The position numbers and the translations under genes are program-made. DNA of 64,000 bases from Marsupella aquatica (taxonomy: Eukaryota > Marchantiophyta), in contig OZ316892.1 of assembly GCA_973895155.1 (NCBI GenBank), forward strand, positions 28,644,001-28,708,000, written 5' to 3'. This document shows positions 11,403 to 22,794 of this stretch, in pieces. How positions within the stretch are numbered: position 1 is the stretch's first letter; each line of letters begins with the position of its first letter. The notes beneath the pieces are model-generated. The model saw only the letters and a program-made list of their open reading frames with translations, was not told where the DNA came from and did no database searches.

Positions 11403-14400
11403 CTACAACCACATTGGGTCGCTCCTGGATGATGGATTGTGATGTGGAATATAAGTCATGACAATGGACCACTCAGGATCATCGGGATACGGAAGATAGA
11501 AGGCCTGCTCAAGATGGTGGGGGAATGCAAATGGATCAGATGTTCTCCAAGTTGAGCTAATGACACTATTTGCACCTGTCTTCAACCGTGTGAATCCACA
11601 AGCATCCTCTTTGCAAGTTCGGTTATGGCCAACAAGGTTCATCCAAAACCATTTGCACTTCAACACCACCTCCTCCAAAGTGGTGTGTGCATGATAATGC
11701 ACTGTCAATATCTCTTCAATCTTGCCATAGTGGGCCACTGTAGAGCGTATTGGATTCCTATCAGATGTGCTACTTTATGAATCTTGGGTGAACCAACCCA
11801 TGACCCCACAATCCTGTGTAGCTGCCCTCTTATCATCAAGCCGTTGCACACAAAAATGCCTTCCCTTTGACCACATGGCGGTCCGAGTTGTCACCGTGAG
11901 TAATGGTCCATGAACCAAGGTGCAAAGGCTGTCTGTAACCAAAGGGAAGTCTGACACGCTCTCCCCTTGCTCCAACAAGGCATCAATCTTGGTCAACTTT
12001 ACCCTCATGTATGGGACAAACTTGGGGAAGATGCATGGCCGATGACTATTTGCCTTTTCCTCCTCATAAAAAGTTGTCCAATCTCCCGCAATCTCAGGCA
12101 AGTTATACAACATAAATGTAGTGACTTGAAGGCGCTCAGCTGAGCCCAAAAGTCGTTCTCCCTTTGCCCCTGTAAGACGGTCATCTTCAAAGTCTGCTTC
12201 CCTGGATGCCTCATCTATTCACCCCCTTGGTGCACTGGGATCAAGTGTAGCTACAATGTTTGTACAATAAAACATGCTCTTTGCTCCAAGATGATACTCA
12301 ACAATGCTACCTTCCACTCTCGCACGATTTGACACATATGACTTCATCACTCCCATAAACCGCTCTACCCAGTACATCCAACGACAATGTACCGGCCCTG
12401 CAATGCCAACCTCACGCACTAGGTGTAGGAGGAAGTGAACTTGGCCATCAAAGAATGAAGGAGGGAGTGCCCTCTCCAACTTGCACAATACCTCCACTCC
12501 AAACAGGTCCATAGCTGCAATCTCATCCTCATTCACCTCTTTTTGACACACCCACCTCAAGAGCTTACCTAATGACCACAGGGCATCACGAAGATCCTCA
12601 CTACCCAATCCAATGATGGCCACTAGAATGACATGTTGTAGTAGACGATGGTAATCATGGGTCTTCAAGAAAGCTGGCCAATGTGGACAGTCTGGTCCCC
12701 CAAATGCCTTGCGCAGATTGACCCCGTAGCCCGTAGGAAACCTCATTGACCCTATACGATTGCGGAACTCAATCCGCTCGCCTCTGGTCAATACCCAAGG
12801 AGGGTGAATAGTAAGGGGGCCATTAGGGGGATCCATAGATGGCCAAAAACCATGAGGACCATGCATTCACATCTCCTCACAACTCTCTCTCCAGTTGTTG
12901 TCTTTCTCTCCGTATAGATGGCGAATCAATGACCTCCCAACGTTCCCCTCAATATGCATAGGGTCAAACAAATGGTTAATTGGCATCTCAGCCCAATATG
13001 GCAGCTTTGACATTAATGCAGACAAACGAGTCATGCCACACCGGGCCAATGGTAAGGGATCATCTGGGTCTGTCACTCTATCCCATACCTCCTTCCAATA
13101 GCGTGGATCCCTTGGCACTAGTTGAGGGCATGTGTCTGGTTGGCCATCATCCATGTCATATAAGAATGGGTCACGCCTCCATTCATGCTCTGAGGGGAGA
13201 TACTTTGTGTGACCAATGTAAACTATCTTCCATAGGGTGGTAGACTTAGGGCGTGCCACGCCCTCCAAATCAGGACCACAAGTTGGGCAGGCTCGGTATC
13301 CTGATGTTTGCAACCCAGATATCCAAACCCTACAACACACACAATCAATACATTAAAAAATAGCCAGGCAAACTTTTATATATAACATTATCCTATAGTG
13401 TATTATCTACCATAAAAAACCATGCATAATATTGGGGAAGGTATATTTTAACATACCAGGAAGATCATGTATGGTCCACATAACGATGGCTTTTAATTTA
13501 AATTCACGAGGTAAACCACCCGTCAGCACTCGACCATCGTAGCAATCAACTCCCCTCCATAGTTGTTGAAGCTCCTCCAACAATGGTTGCAAGTAAACAT
13601 CAATCTTTTTACTTGCTTGGGGCCTGGGATAATCATTGAGAGTAGCAAATGACCTTTCTTCATGGCCATCCATGGAGGGATGTTGTAATTTGTAAGGACT
13701 ACTGGCCAAACTGAGTATGGTTGGGCCTTCCCGGCCAATGCAAAGGGGCTGATCCCATCTGATGCCAAACCTAGTCGTACATGACGTGGGTCTGTCTTGA
13801 AGTCACCCCGTCGGTCCTCCACAAACCTATTTGCAGGTGAGTCCACCATCATACGCATGGTTGGCCGATCTGAACTCATATCTGACCGGTTCTTGGAATG
13901 CCACACCATATACTCAGCCAACTCTGCACATCGGTACTGGTGCCATAATCTGGGGATAAGAGGAAAATACCTCACGACCTTCTATGCTACTTTTCCAGTC
14001 AGCATGTCCTCTCGATACCTCGGTTGGTCACATGTAGGACATGTAGTGGCATCTTTGTGTTCCCCCCTGAATAGAACACAATCATTCACACAAGCATGCA
14101 TGACTTCGTATTTGAGGCCTATGGATTTCAACACCTTTTTTGCCGCTTTCCATGAACTAGGCAAGCAGTTCCCTTCTGGCAAAATATGACTATGCAAGGT
14201 CCTCAAGAGATCATCAAGAAGGAGATTGCTTGCTCCATGTCTTTGCTGCAAGTTCAACAATAACATTATTCCTAAGAGCCGAGATAGTTGTGACCCCTCA
14301 AAAATTCGTGTTTGCGCATGGTCACGAGCTTCCTCCCATTGTCTAGAGGAAGAACTTTGTGAAGGATTGTCACCATGAGGACGTGCATTGGTGTCAAATG

Positions 14401-14605
14401 CATCACCCATATCATGGTCACCATCCTCCACGTCATAGAACTGGTGCATAAGATCATCCATGGCCCTCTCCTCCTCAAGTCTATCTTCGGTGGCATTAGA
14501 CACATGCTCAGGAGGGGCATCTTCATTCTCTGATGCTTGAGCCCTACGCCAATCACCCATGGCCTCAACAAGGTGTTGCCGCATTGCTCGTGATAATACC
14601 CCCAT
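11403..14605 (-). pseudogene. CACTA TNP2-like transposase, multiple stops
   Basis: Reading leftwards from 14605, the parts are an acidic N-terminal region, a zinc-finger-like region (CVNDCVLFRGEH and CPTCDQPRY), then Transposase_21 motifs (VVRYFPLIPRL, GLASDGISPFA, VWPVVLTNYNIPPWMAMK, LSMIIPGPK, IDVYLQPLLEELQQLW, LKAIVMWTIHDLPG, SGYRACPTCG). DUF4218 follows (THDYHRLLQHVILVA, LERALPPSFFDGQVHFLLHL, GPVHCRWMYWVERFMGVMKS), then DUF4216 at the C-terminus (LKCKWFWM, DPFAFPHHLEQAFYL). In-frame stops lie near 13980 (TAG), 12867 (TGA), 12219 (TGA) and 11775 (TAA); there is a frameshift near 13610 after IPGPK and a probable intron with a damaged junction at 13330-13460. TNP2 catalyses cut-and-paste transposition. 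This copy cannot make the protein. Confidence 0.93.
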
Positions 14606-14860
14606 ATCTGGTTGAACATATGCATTCTAACATTTCACAAACATACATATTATATTAGAAGGGCCACAATGAGACAAGTGTTTAAAGGTATAGGCTTTTT
14701 GGTTTCCCCACAAAATTACAATTCTCTTTACACATTCTACTAGTATACTTTCAAACCTTGATCAAAGATTGACTTACACAATTAACCAATTTAGTTTGAA
14801 AACCTGTATCATGTATTTTATGTTAAACAAAAAGGTGGTATATATACATATATGTCTGCC

Positions 14861-15307
14861 CTACATGGGGCGAGAAAGCAATGCTGTCTTGGGCCTATCC
14901 CACTCATAGTCACAAAACAACTCCTGGCCAACCCTAATGGTTGTAATGGCTACAGTCATGACATGATCATCCATATGTTTTACATAGTAAGGCTCTCTAG
15001 GTGGACCAAATATCTGAATCCACACTACATTAGGCCTAAGTCCTCTCCCTCTACCACGAGTACTATTGATGTACCCAGCTATATTATCGGAGCAAATAGG
15101 GTCGCCATCAATCATCCGAGAATGCCAAGGCCTTTGTATGATCTCATCTGGATCAGAATCCATTTGCAATGCATAGACACCCCACGATGGGTGTTGGCGC
15201 AATAGAATGTTCCAACCTTTTGAAGTATACACAGGACCAATGTATGGAAATAGGTGCTCACCATCATAACCTCGGGGCCACGGCTTGGGCATAGAGCCAT
15301 TTAAATG
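14861..15307 (-). pseudogene. SET-domain-like ORF inside CACTA element
   Basis: About 145 codons in one minus frame. Motifs, in order: GPVYTSKGWNILLRQHPSWGV (like the N-terminal SET strand), MIDGDPICSDNIAGYINSTRG, PNVVWIQIFGPP, DDHVMTVAITTIRVGQELFCDYEWD. These align with the SET signature (ID...GNIARFINHS..PN, VAI..I..GEEL.YDY). The NHS motif, whose residues help bind S-adenosylmethionine in lysine methyltransferases, reads NST here, so activity is doubtful. It follows the gag-like ORF (15867-15264) after a frameshift, and both could be one former protein. The match is by eye and no profile search was run. Confidence 0.6.
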
Positions 15308-15867
15308 GTTTTGGTGGAAGACTTATTAAGTCTTCTATGGAAATATAGGGTTGTTTAATTGCAAAATGCATACGTGTCATCACATGATTGGTGCCGTACA
15401 ACTTTCTAGAAAGTGACTTAGGGGGGTCATAAATGACCCAAACCATCGCACGCGATGCATGACCCTTCATATAGTGACCCCCCCGAGATTGTGGCCCCAA
15501 CTTCTTGTTCCTCTCATGGATCCAATCACAAAATGTCACTTGTGTAATTCAATCAACATCCTCCAACTGGAATTCCTCCTTCATGCATTTCTCAAAACAC
15601 CGCCATGTCTTGTCTTTTGATGCCTCATGCAAGAACTATAGCATCAACGATCCCTTTTAATTCTGGCTCCACCAATGTTGAAAATTGATAAATTACAACC
15701 TCTTCTGAAAGTTGCTCAATAGTAGCCTTTTGCCAATAGGTCTTCATGTAACGAGTTACATTACGACCATCAAATTGCCCATTCTTCTCAAGAACCTTCC
15801 TCAAGCACTTTGTTGCACAATGTGCTTGCTCTTTCTTTTGATTTTCTACTGTATTGGTTTGTTTCAT
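15264..15867 (-). pseudogene. gag-like ORF upstream of the SET-like region
   Basis: Reads leftwards: MKQTNTVENQKKEQAHC, NGQFDGRNVTRYMKTY, then EEVVIYQFSTLVEPELKGIV; after a frameshift near 15630 it continues KDKTWRCFEKCMKEEFQLED, a stop, then VTFCDWIHERNKKLGPQ. The combination GKNVTRYLxxY..., W..FE..LK.EF.ED and F..WI..R resembles a gag-like domain seen in uncharacterised plant transposon proteins. Function in the element is unknown; it may be the position where CACTA elements carry a TNPA-like factor (inference). Confidence 0.5.
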
Positions 15868-17214
15868 ACTCTACATCAAAGTCAACAACATTCTAGACAT
15901 GGTATCCATGTCCATAGTGTTGGGGGACATACTTGAGTCTCCCATGTCAGTATTGTTAGGCATCGCTATATACCAATTTGTTTACTCTCTCACAATGAAT
16001 AGGTGCTCACCACCTAGGTGTCCCTAGACCAATTGTCTAGTAAAGCAAGTTAGCCTCTTCTAGTAATGCAATACTTCTTTTTTTCTTCCAAAAATAGGCC
16101 CCAAGAGTTCCCCAGTATGGTCGCCACTTATGTCAAGGGAATTTTTAGTTCTTGGAAAGCACCAAGCTCTTGTTTTTTCTATCTTGAAAGAAACCTTTCC
16201 AAAGTACGCCTTTTCTCACCTCACATTACCCTTGCAATCCTCTTTGTCGATTAATTTTCCTCATCATTATCCTCTAAAATATCTCTCATAGCCTTTGTCC
16301 CACTCTACAATGAGCGGCTTCCTCACACTAAGCCTTGAATCGGCCTATCCTCTTTCCACATAACTTACTTCCCAAGTCAAGTCATGGATTGTAATTTCCA
16401 ACAAATCCTACAATTAGATAAGTCAATTATAGAAAACAAAGACTATGATCTTAAAATTTACCATAGATGATATAATAATAGGCTCTAGCATCCTAAGCAT
16501 AACATTGTATCTTTCATCTCCATACTTTCTAACTAAAACATCTCTACAATCAACCTTATTATGACATACCACTCTAATGTCAATAGATGAAGAAAAATTA
16601 GGCATATTATTTAGGAAGCCTATTCAAATCTAACTTCGGTACATTTACGGATTGTCTATTAAATCCATCTAATATAAAATAAATTGAGTTACATTCCATT
16701 CATTTCCAGAAGCAACAATCGGGTATACAAATGATGCATTGCTATTCATATCTGTTTCCATTAATTCAAACTCAAAATGATAAAGAACATACATTTTCAT
16801 GGTATGCTTGCTAAGACAATGAATTCTAATTAAGAAATGATTGACAAATGGCACAGCAGGTGGGGGATGAACTCTAGGTATTCCATTTATCATATTATTC
16901 ATTACAAACACACTAAATTGATCTCAAGATTAATAAACATAAACATAAAATAGTTCTAAGGCCAACAATCAAGTTAGTACCCAAGCATGGATATAAATAA
17001 CAAACAAGACATGTGCACAAGAGGGGAAGAGTTCCTTACAGCGTTGCAAGTCCAACATGATAGATCAAACAATGCGAATGAGGAGAGTGTGCTCCTCTTC
17101 ACTTTATTTATAGTGTCCCTTTGTGCTTTCCAAGAGGGCATGGATCGATGCCTTGACCCTTGGATGGAAGCCAAGTGGCAAGCATTAAGCACCTATAAGT
17201 GTGCTAGTACTATT
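15868..17214. other. no gene recognised; interior of CACTA region
   Basis: AT-rich, only short ORFs (longest about 80 codons at 16669-16911, no motif). It may hold the decayed 5' end of the CACTA transcription unit. Confidence 0.4.
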
Positions 17215-17412
17215 CATAGTTGGTGAAACTACTGTGCGTAGTTGGTGAAATTATTACACGTAATTGGTGGAACTACTGTGCGTAGTTGGTGGTATCACTA
17301 TGCGTAATTTGTGGAACTACTATGCATAATTGGTGAAACTATTATACGTAACTGGCAAAATTACTATGCATAGTTGGTAAAACTACTATGAATAATTGAT
17401 GAAACTACTGTG
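17215..17412. repeat. nine copies of a 22-bp tandem repeat with internal dyad
   Basis: Units of 22 bp such as CGTAGTTGGTGAAATTATTACA and CATAGTTGGTGAAACTACTG, nine in a row with no length variation. Many units hold GTAGTT or ATAGTT at one end and AACTAC at the other, able to pair in a small hairpin. Confidence 0.85.
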
Positions 17413-17774
17413 TACCATTGTAAAATGTATACACTGCATATAAAATGTAACATATATGCTCTAATAGTACTACTATGAAACTTTTAAGTAAAACTCTTTT
17501 TACATAAACTGAAATAACACAATATGGATTCTAGCCTTCTAAACGGAATCCCCACGACAACCCCAAAATCCTAGCAAAAGTCCCGATAAAGGTTTTAGCA
17601 GGAGATATAGTCTCGCATATTAGAGGTAGAAAGGAAAATTAATTTCCAACAAAATTTTGGACCTTTGTTCATGACGCAAAAATAGAATGTCTAGCAAATG
17701 CATTAAGTTTGAGCAAAACTGATTTTGCAACTTTGTGCGATACATGTTACACAGATAGAAATGAGGTTGCTCAC

Positions 17775-18715
17775 TGTTATCATATTACAGCACTCTTGAG
17801 TTTGATCGTGCTTATTTATGCTATGAATTGCCAATAATAAAAAATTGTTATGAGTAGATATTATTTTGTTGATCAACATCCTCAGTATTGTCTCTTGGTG
17901 CATATCACTATATTATATTATAGTACTTTTGAGTTTGATAGTGCTTGTTTATTCTATGAATTGCACTCAATGATAAAGGATATTATGATTAGATATCATT
18001 TTATCGATCAACATTCTTAATGTTGTCTCTTGGTACATATCACTATTGTTATATTACAACACTCTTGTGTTTGATTGTGCTTGTTTATTTAATAAATTGC
18101 ACTCAATGGTAAATGATCATTACAATTAGATATCATTTTGTCCATCAACATCCCTAGTGTTGTCTTTTGGTGCATATCACTATTATTATATTGTAACACT
18201 CTTGAGTTTGATCTTGCTTGTTTATTCAATAAATTGCACTCACTGGTAAAAGATCATTATGGTTATATATCATTTTATCAATCAACATTCAGGTTAGTGT
18301 ATCTCTTGGTGCATATCACTATTAAACTATATTACAACACTCTTGAGTTTGATCGTGCTTGTGTATTCTTTAAAATTGCACTTAATGATAAAAAATAATT
18401 ATGATTAAATATCATTTTGTCGATCAACATCCTTAGTGTTGTCTCTTGGTGCATATCACTATTAATATATTACAACACTCTTGAGTTTGATTGTGATTGT
18501 TTATTTAATAAATTGCGCTCAATAATAAAGATATTATGATATCATTTTTTCCATCAACATTCTTAGTGTTATGTCTATGTGCATATCACTATTATTTTAT
18601 TACAAAACTCTTGAGTTTGATGTCATTGTTTATTCTATAAATTGTGCTTGGTACAAGGTATTGTGATTATATATCGTATCATTTTATCAACCAACATCTT
18701 TTAGTGTTATCTATG
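17775..18715. repeat. ~137-bp satellite-like tandem array, about seven units
   Basis: Units carry, in order, CATATCACTATTATTATATTA, CTCTTGAGTTTGATCGTGCT, TTTATTCAATAAATTGCACT, ATTAGATATCATTTTGTC and GATCAACATCCTTAGTGTTG. Unit starts (CATATCACTA) are near 17900, 18036, 18172, 18311, 18451 and 18580, with a more diverged first unit from about 17775. No coding content. Confidence 0.88.
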
Positions 18716-19805
18716 TGTGTGTATATTTCTAAATTGAGGTTAGAGTTGTCACTGGAAAATGAGAGCTCAATGGTTTTACAATTGATTACAGTCAGCACAC
18801 CCATGTTGATGAGACATGTAAATTTTGGCTTCTGAAAACTATGGAAAGCGTCTTTTAATTTTTATATGTTTGATGTCAAAGCCAGGTAAGAGTAAAGAAG
18901 TCATAGATACAAGATTAAATTGTCATGAGTTTTTTTTCAAAGTCTTGGATGAAGGAACTGTATATAGAAGTAGTGAAGGACAACAAGTTTTACAACCATA
19001 TAAAACTCAATTTGGATGCAATCAAAGAAGGTGAGGGCGCATTTTGAGCTCACAGTTTCCACACTCAAATTGTGTGATTACACTTGCTGCCTAAATACAC
19101 CAATGAGGACAGGAGCTGAGGGCTAAGGCGTCTGCTCTACCAAGTGCTCTACATTGAAGACCACAGATGCATGTAGAAAACAGTCAAAGATAAGATGTAG
19201 CACCCCCAACTTATAAAGCAAGGGGATAGAGTAATTAGTGTTAAAATACTAAATACTGTAGAATAACTAGTGTTAAGAGCCAAAGAGCCAAAAGCCTGAG
19301 TCTCCCCAACAAGAGTCCCCCTAAACAAAAAACTAAAACCCAAAAACCCTACTGAGTGGCAAACTAAAAAGTTGGGTGAAGCTCCAGGGTCAGCTGCATA
19401 GAAGTGTAACAAAGAGAAATATGACTAGAGGACCTAGAACCAGCAACCTTGGCCCTACAACAAAAAGTAAATACACTTAGGTTAGTATCACTCTGATAGA
19501 ATAATTAGTGTTAAACACTAACAATGGTCAGCTAGTAACACTAACTATGGTAGAACAACTTACTGGCTAAACAAGTTTGGTTGTTGTGATGAGGGCCAAA
19601 AATGGCGAGAGAAGTTATTCTCAAAATGTATTCCGAGAAGTAATGTACATTGTATGTCATTTCACAAACAATAGTTCAAGAGAAAAAAGGGCTCTTAGTT
19701 CAGTCTTCTTTGACCAGAAACCTTTAGTCGTGAACTGGTTAGTTGTCAAAAACACCAACTACAAGAAACAGTGTACTGTTACTACACTGTATAGATTAAT
19801 TACCT
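18716..19805. repeat. TAGTGTTA-rich segment, likely relative of the 3.9-8.8 kb transposon
   Basis: No gene seen. From 19225 to 19860 the octamer TAGTGTTA or its complement TAACACTA recurs (near 19226, 19268, 19505, 19518, 19536, 19852), the same word that marks both subterminal regions of the DNA transposon at 3912-8784. ACAGTGTACTG..TACACTGTA at 19768 also resembles that element's right end. It is probably a non-autonomous or decayed family member; no terminal repeats or target duplication were located. Confidence 0.45.
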
Positions 19806-20000
19806 GGCTCCGGTTGATCCCCCCTTCCGCCATGGAGCCTGCGCCGCACCATAGTTAGTGTTATTAACAACTAACCAGCCAGCGGGCTCCACGAGAAGCA
19901 GCGCAGGGCAGGCGTCCGCTGCCTCCTTGGCCTTTGTACGAGGCATTAATCCACTCTCTTCCCCTTGTCTTCTTTTTGGTTTTCCCTCTCGTACAGGAAT
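19806..20000 (+). repeat. duplicated fragment of the SC35 gene promoter region (piece 1)
   Basis: Resembles 28360-28505: both share CTCCGGTT, GGCGTC(C/G)GCTGCCTC, TTTGTACGAGGCATTA (TTTCTACAAGGCATGCA in the gene) and the TC-rich run ending TCTCGT. The copy is interrupted by a short stretch containing TTAGTGTTATTAACAA. It is the first of three pieces, in the same order as in the SC35 locus. Confidence 0.6.
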
Positions 20001-21085
20001 TTGCTTGGTGGGCACCCAATTGATAACATTTAACTCAACCAGACCCTACAAGTCAAAAAGTACTTGAAGTGACTCGAAAAGTAGGGTTTGAAGGGAGCAC
20101 CTTATAGCCTCTGGGTGAGAGGGACTTAGGGAGAGGACTTGGGGAGGGACAAAGGTAATGTGGTGGAGGGTGAGGGCAGGGGAGAGAGAGAGGGAAATAG
20201 TGCCCAGGCTCTCCTGTCAAATTGGGGCCTCTCTCTCTTTTCCAAACATGGGGGTCTCTCTTTGGGAAATTGGGGATTTATTTTCCAAGGCATCGGGGCT
20301 GCAAGAATGAGACTTAGACCTCAATTTGTTTGAGTAACATTGCTAGTTGCAGGGGAGGAAACGAGCTGTTAGTTCTAGGCACTAGCCTGACTACCCTTTC
20401 TTTTGATCCTAAATGCAGGTGAGTACCAAAAAACCTGGCAAGAAAAACCATATTATTCACATTCACTTATCATTTGTCCCCACTCCCTACACCCCCAAAG
20501 TACTGTGACCCAGGCAAAGTTACAGTCTATAGGCTTCACTCTAGACCTAGGCCATAAAACTAGGGTTCTAGAGCAAATTAAAAGTAATATTGTCAGCAAC
20601 TTGTTGTGACTTTGATTGGGATTGTGCTGTGATTGATTTGGAGCTCAATATCTTTGATTTTGGTAGGATTGATTAGGAAAAGATGAGTTGTTGGTTCTCT
20701 GCACCATGAGCAACTCATTGGGGTAATTGAATGGGATCATGCTTGTGTGATCTATTTGATGCTGCCAGACATTGCATTTTGATTGGTAGGCAGGGGAGGA
20801 GAGGAGAGGGCCCCCCTTAAGTCTCTGTCACCAGGTGGGTACAGGGTTCTCCCCTTCCAAACTTAATTTTGGAATCCCACCACTAAGCAAATTTTGGTTT
20901 TTCGGGTCTGGTTGGATCAAATCTTACTAATAAATCTCAAAGAGAAGCTAGAGTTTGATTACTTGGTTATTAGAGTGAAGACTAGACCAAGATTGACATG
21001 GGTGGAAAGATGGATGGAATATTATGTATGTCAAAATAGTAATATGCATAATGTGATTTTTGTTATCATTTTTATTTGTCATCTT
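20001..21085. other. no gene recognised
   Basis: GA-rich stretch at 20110-20210, otherwise unremarkable. Short ORFs only, none with a motif. Confidence 0.4.
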
Positions 21086-21089
21086 TTAA

Positions 21090-21848
21090 ACCACGCATCC
21101 GAGTATAAGGGGCTCCGCGTAACGCGGAGTCCCCATACGAAGTGTATTCCATACAGCAAAAAGACGGGCTACGCAGCAACGCCTGCCCTCCACCGTCCGA
21201 TCGACGCTCATAGCTGCGCCTACCCTCAGCCATAGGATGTGATCTATGGCTCAAATTGTAGGTCTTGTTGAGATCTACGTCTCCAAAAAATCTCACACAA
21301 AATGGTTTATTATTTCAGGAGAAATGATAGAAAAATGAATGGTGCGCTCTGATTGGCTAGATTCAAAATTTGAATTTCGGGGGGAATATTGATCTAAGCC
21401 GTCTGATTGTTTTGCCTCCACAAATCTCATCCGTCTATCATATTGGTCAATCTATGGCTCAAAAGAAAGACCTCGAGGAGATCTATGGATGGGTTTTTTC
21501 CGTTTTGTAAATGGGTTTATATTTCTCAAATTAAAAATAAAACAAATCTAAGCGCTCCTGGCCGTCGATTCATTGATTTTGCAATCTCTGCCGTTCATTG
21601 TTTATTGCATCTTAAAATCTTGTCCGTCCACGTTAGAAGGCGATCTAGGGTGCAAAAGAGAGATCTCGATAAGATCTACAGTTGGGTGTTTTTAGTTTCG
21701 AAAATGAGTAAATAGTTTTTGCAATAAAATTTAATGAAGTTTGGAGTTGTGAACCATCTCTCCTGCCCCGATCCTAGATTTCCCTGCGCCGTGCCCAGCA
21801 TTTATGGCCGTACAGTCCCTTGCTGCTTTAAATACCCCGATGCGTGGT
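21090..21848. mobile_element. 759-bp non-autonomous TIR element flanked by TTAA
   Basis: Left end ACCACGCATCCGAGTAT, right end complement ACCACGCATCGGGGTAT, each bordered by TTAA (21086-21089 and 21849-21852). TTAA duplication is typical of piggyBac and Kolobok families (established), but the ends do not start with the usual CCC of piggyBac. The interior holds three diverged copies of a motif with 'atctatggctcaaa' and GAGATCTA (near 21241, 21450 and 21635). It carries no transposase. Confidence 0.65.
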
Positions 21849-21852
21849 TTAA

Positions 21853-22794
21853 AGTCCGGATGGACTGCTAGGTTGTCCATGAAGCCCCTGGACAAGCCCC
21901 TGGACAAGCCCCCATAGACAAGCCAAACTTGGATGAACTGGACAAATACACATAGATATGCTAGGATGCTATTCTTACCCTATGTCCAAAACAACCTAGT
22001 ATGATCATCACTTCTATCCAAAAAGTATTTTGTCTTTTATTACATCATCATTTCTGTCCAAAGGATATAATGTTAGTGGCCACATCAGTCTATATTGCAA
22101 GTTTAGCTTTATTTAGGGGTTTTATTCTTTATGAGAGTCTATTTAGGGAGGTAAAAGTAAAGTACATTCAAGTGTTTGAGCACCTTGTCTAGCCTTATGG
22201 TCAATGACACAACTGTGTGGACTAAGCACTTCACATTCTACTCATAGCACTTCAAATAATTTCTTCAGTTACCAAAAAACCAAAATGAACTAAATATTCT
22301 TAAAGAATATTATTTTTATAATAGACCACAAAATTATATACTATTTTTCATAGAGTGTAGCTCGTGCGTTAAGGAGGATTTTGACTTATACTGTTGTTGC
22401 AAAGATACCTCAAAATTTAATTTAAGGGAATATTTTTGAGAAATCTTAGTTTTGAGAGAGCATTGCTCTTGTCACTAAGAGCACTTCAAGTAAATTTTCA
22501 ACTGTGAAACTCTAAGAAATCATGTTTTCTCTTACAATAAGTCAACTGTGAAACTCTAAGAAATCATGTTTTCTCTTACAATAAGTCAACTGGGAAACTC
22601 TAAGAAATCATGTTTTCTCTTACAATAAGCGCTTTGAGTACTTTGCCGTTACAGAGATACTGAAAATTTCAAATACGGTACTATGTGTAAACTTTCAGTC
22701 TATTCCATGCATTTTCAGCTCACTTTTAGGTGCACGCAGTCTCCTTGAGGTAATTGAAATGTAGCTAATATTTTTAGCTAAATTTTATCATCAT
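21853..22794. other. no gene; contains a 44-bp triplication
   Basis: AT-rich with short ORFs only. At 22498-22629 a 44-bp unit (starting TCAACTGTGAAACTCTAAG) occurs three times in tandem with at most one difference, so the duplication is recent. Confidence 0.7.

Larger units (their letters stand above)
10826..17412 (-). mobile_element. CACTA (En/Spm) DNA transposon, decayed; right end not resolved
   Basis: The left terminus is CACTAGTACATTTTCAGC at 10826, directly abutting Copia integrase sequence and preceded by TTA as the possible 3-bp target duplication. The next 300 bp carry many TCCGA/TCGGA motifs in both orientations, the usual subterminal repeats of CACTA elements. Inside are a TNP2-type transposase (11403-14605) and a second gene region (14852-15867), both reading leftwards. 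I could not find a matching inverted terminus, nor the continuation of the Copia integrase, to the right. The stated right boundary (end of the 22-bp array) is therefore a guess. Confidence 0.8.

Noticed and set aside
14272-14625. 117-codon ORF opposite in frame to the TNP2 N-terminus
   Set aside because: Same strand, shifted frame of the transposase N-terminal acidic region; a shadow.
17215-18715. Regular repeats that might suggest a CRISPR array
   Set aside because: Units are contiguous without unique spacers, and this is plant nuclear sequence; they are tandem repeats.
19100-19150. tRNA-like A box on the minus strand (TGGTAGAGCAGACGCCTTA)
   Set aside because: No matching B box or cloverleaf at the right distance; a SINE head is possible but unsupported.
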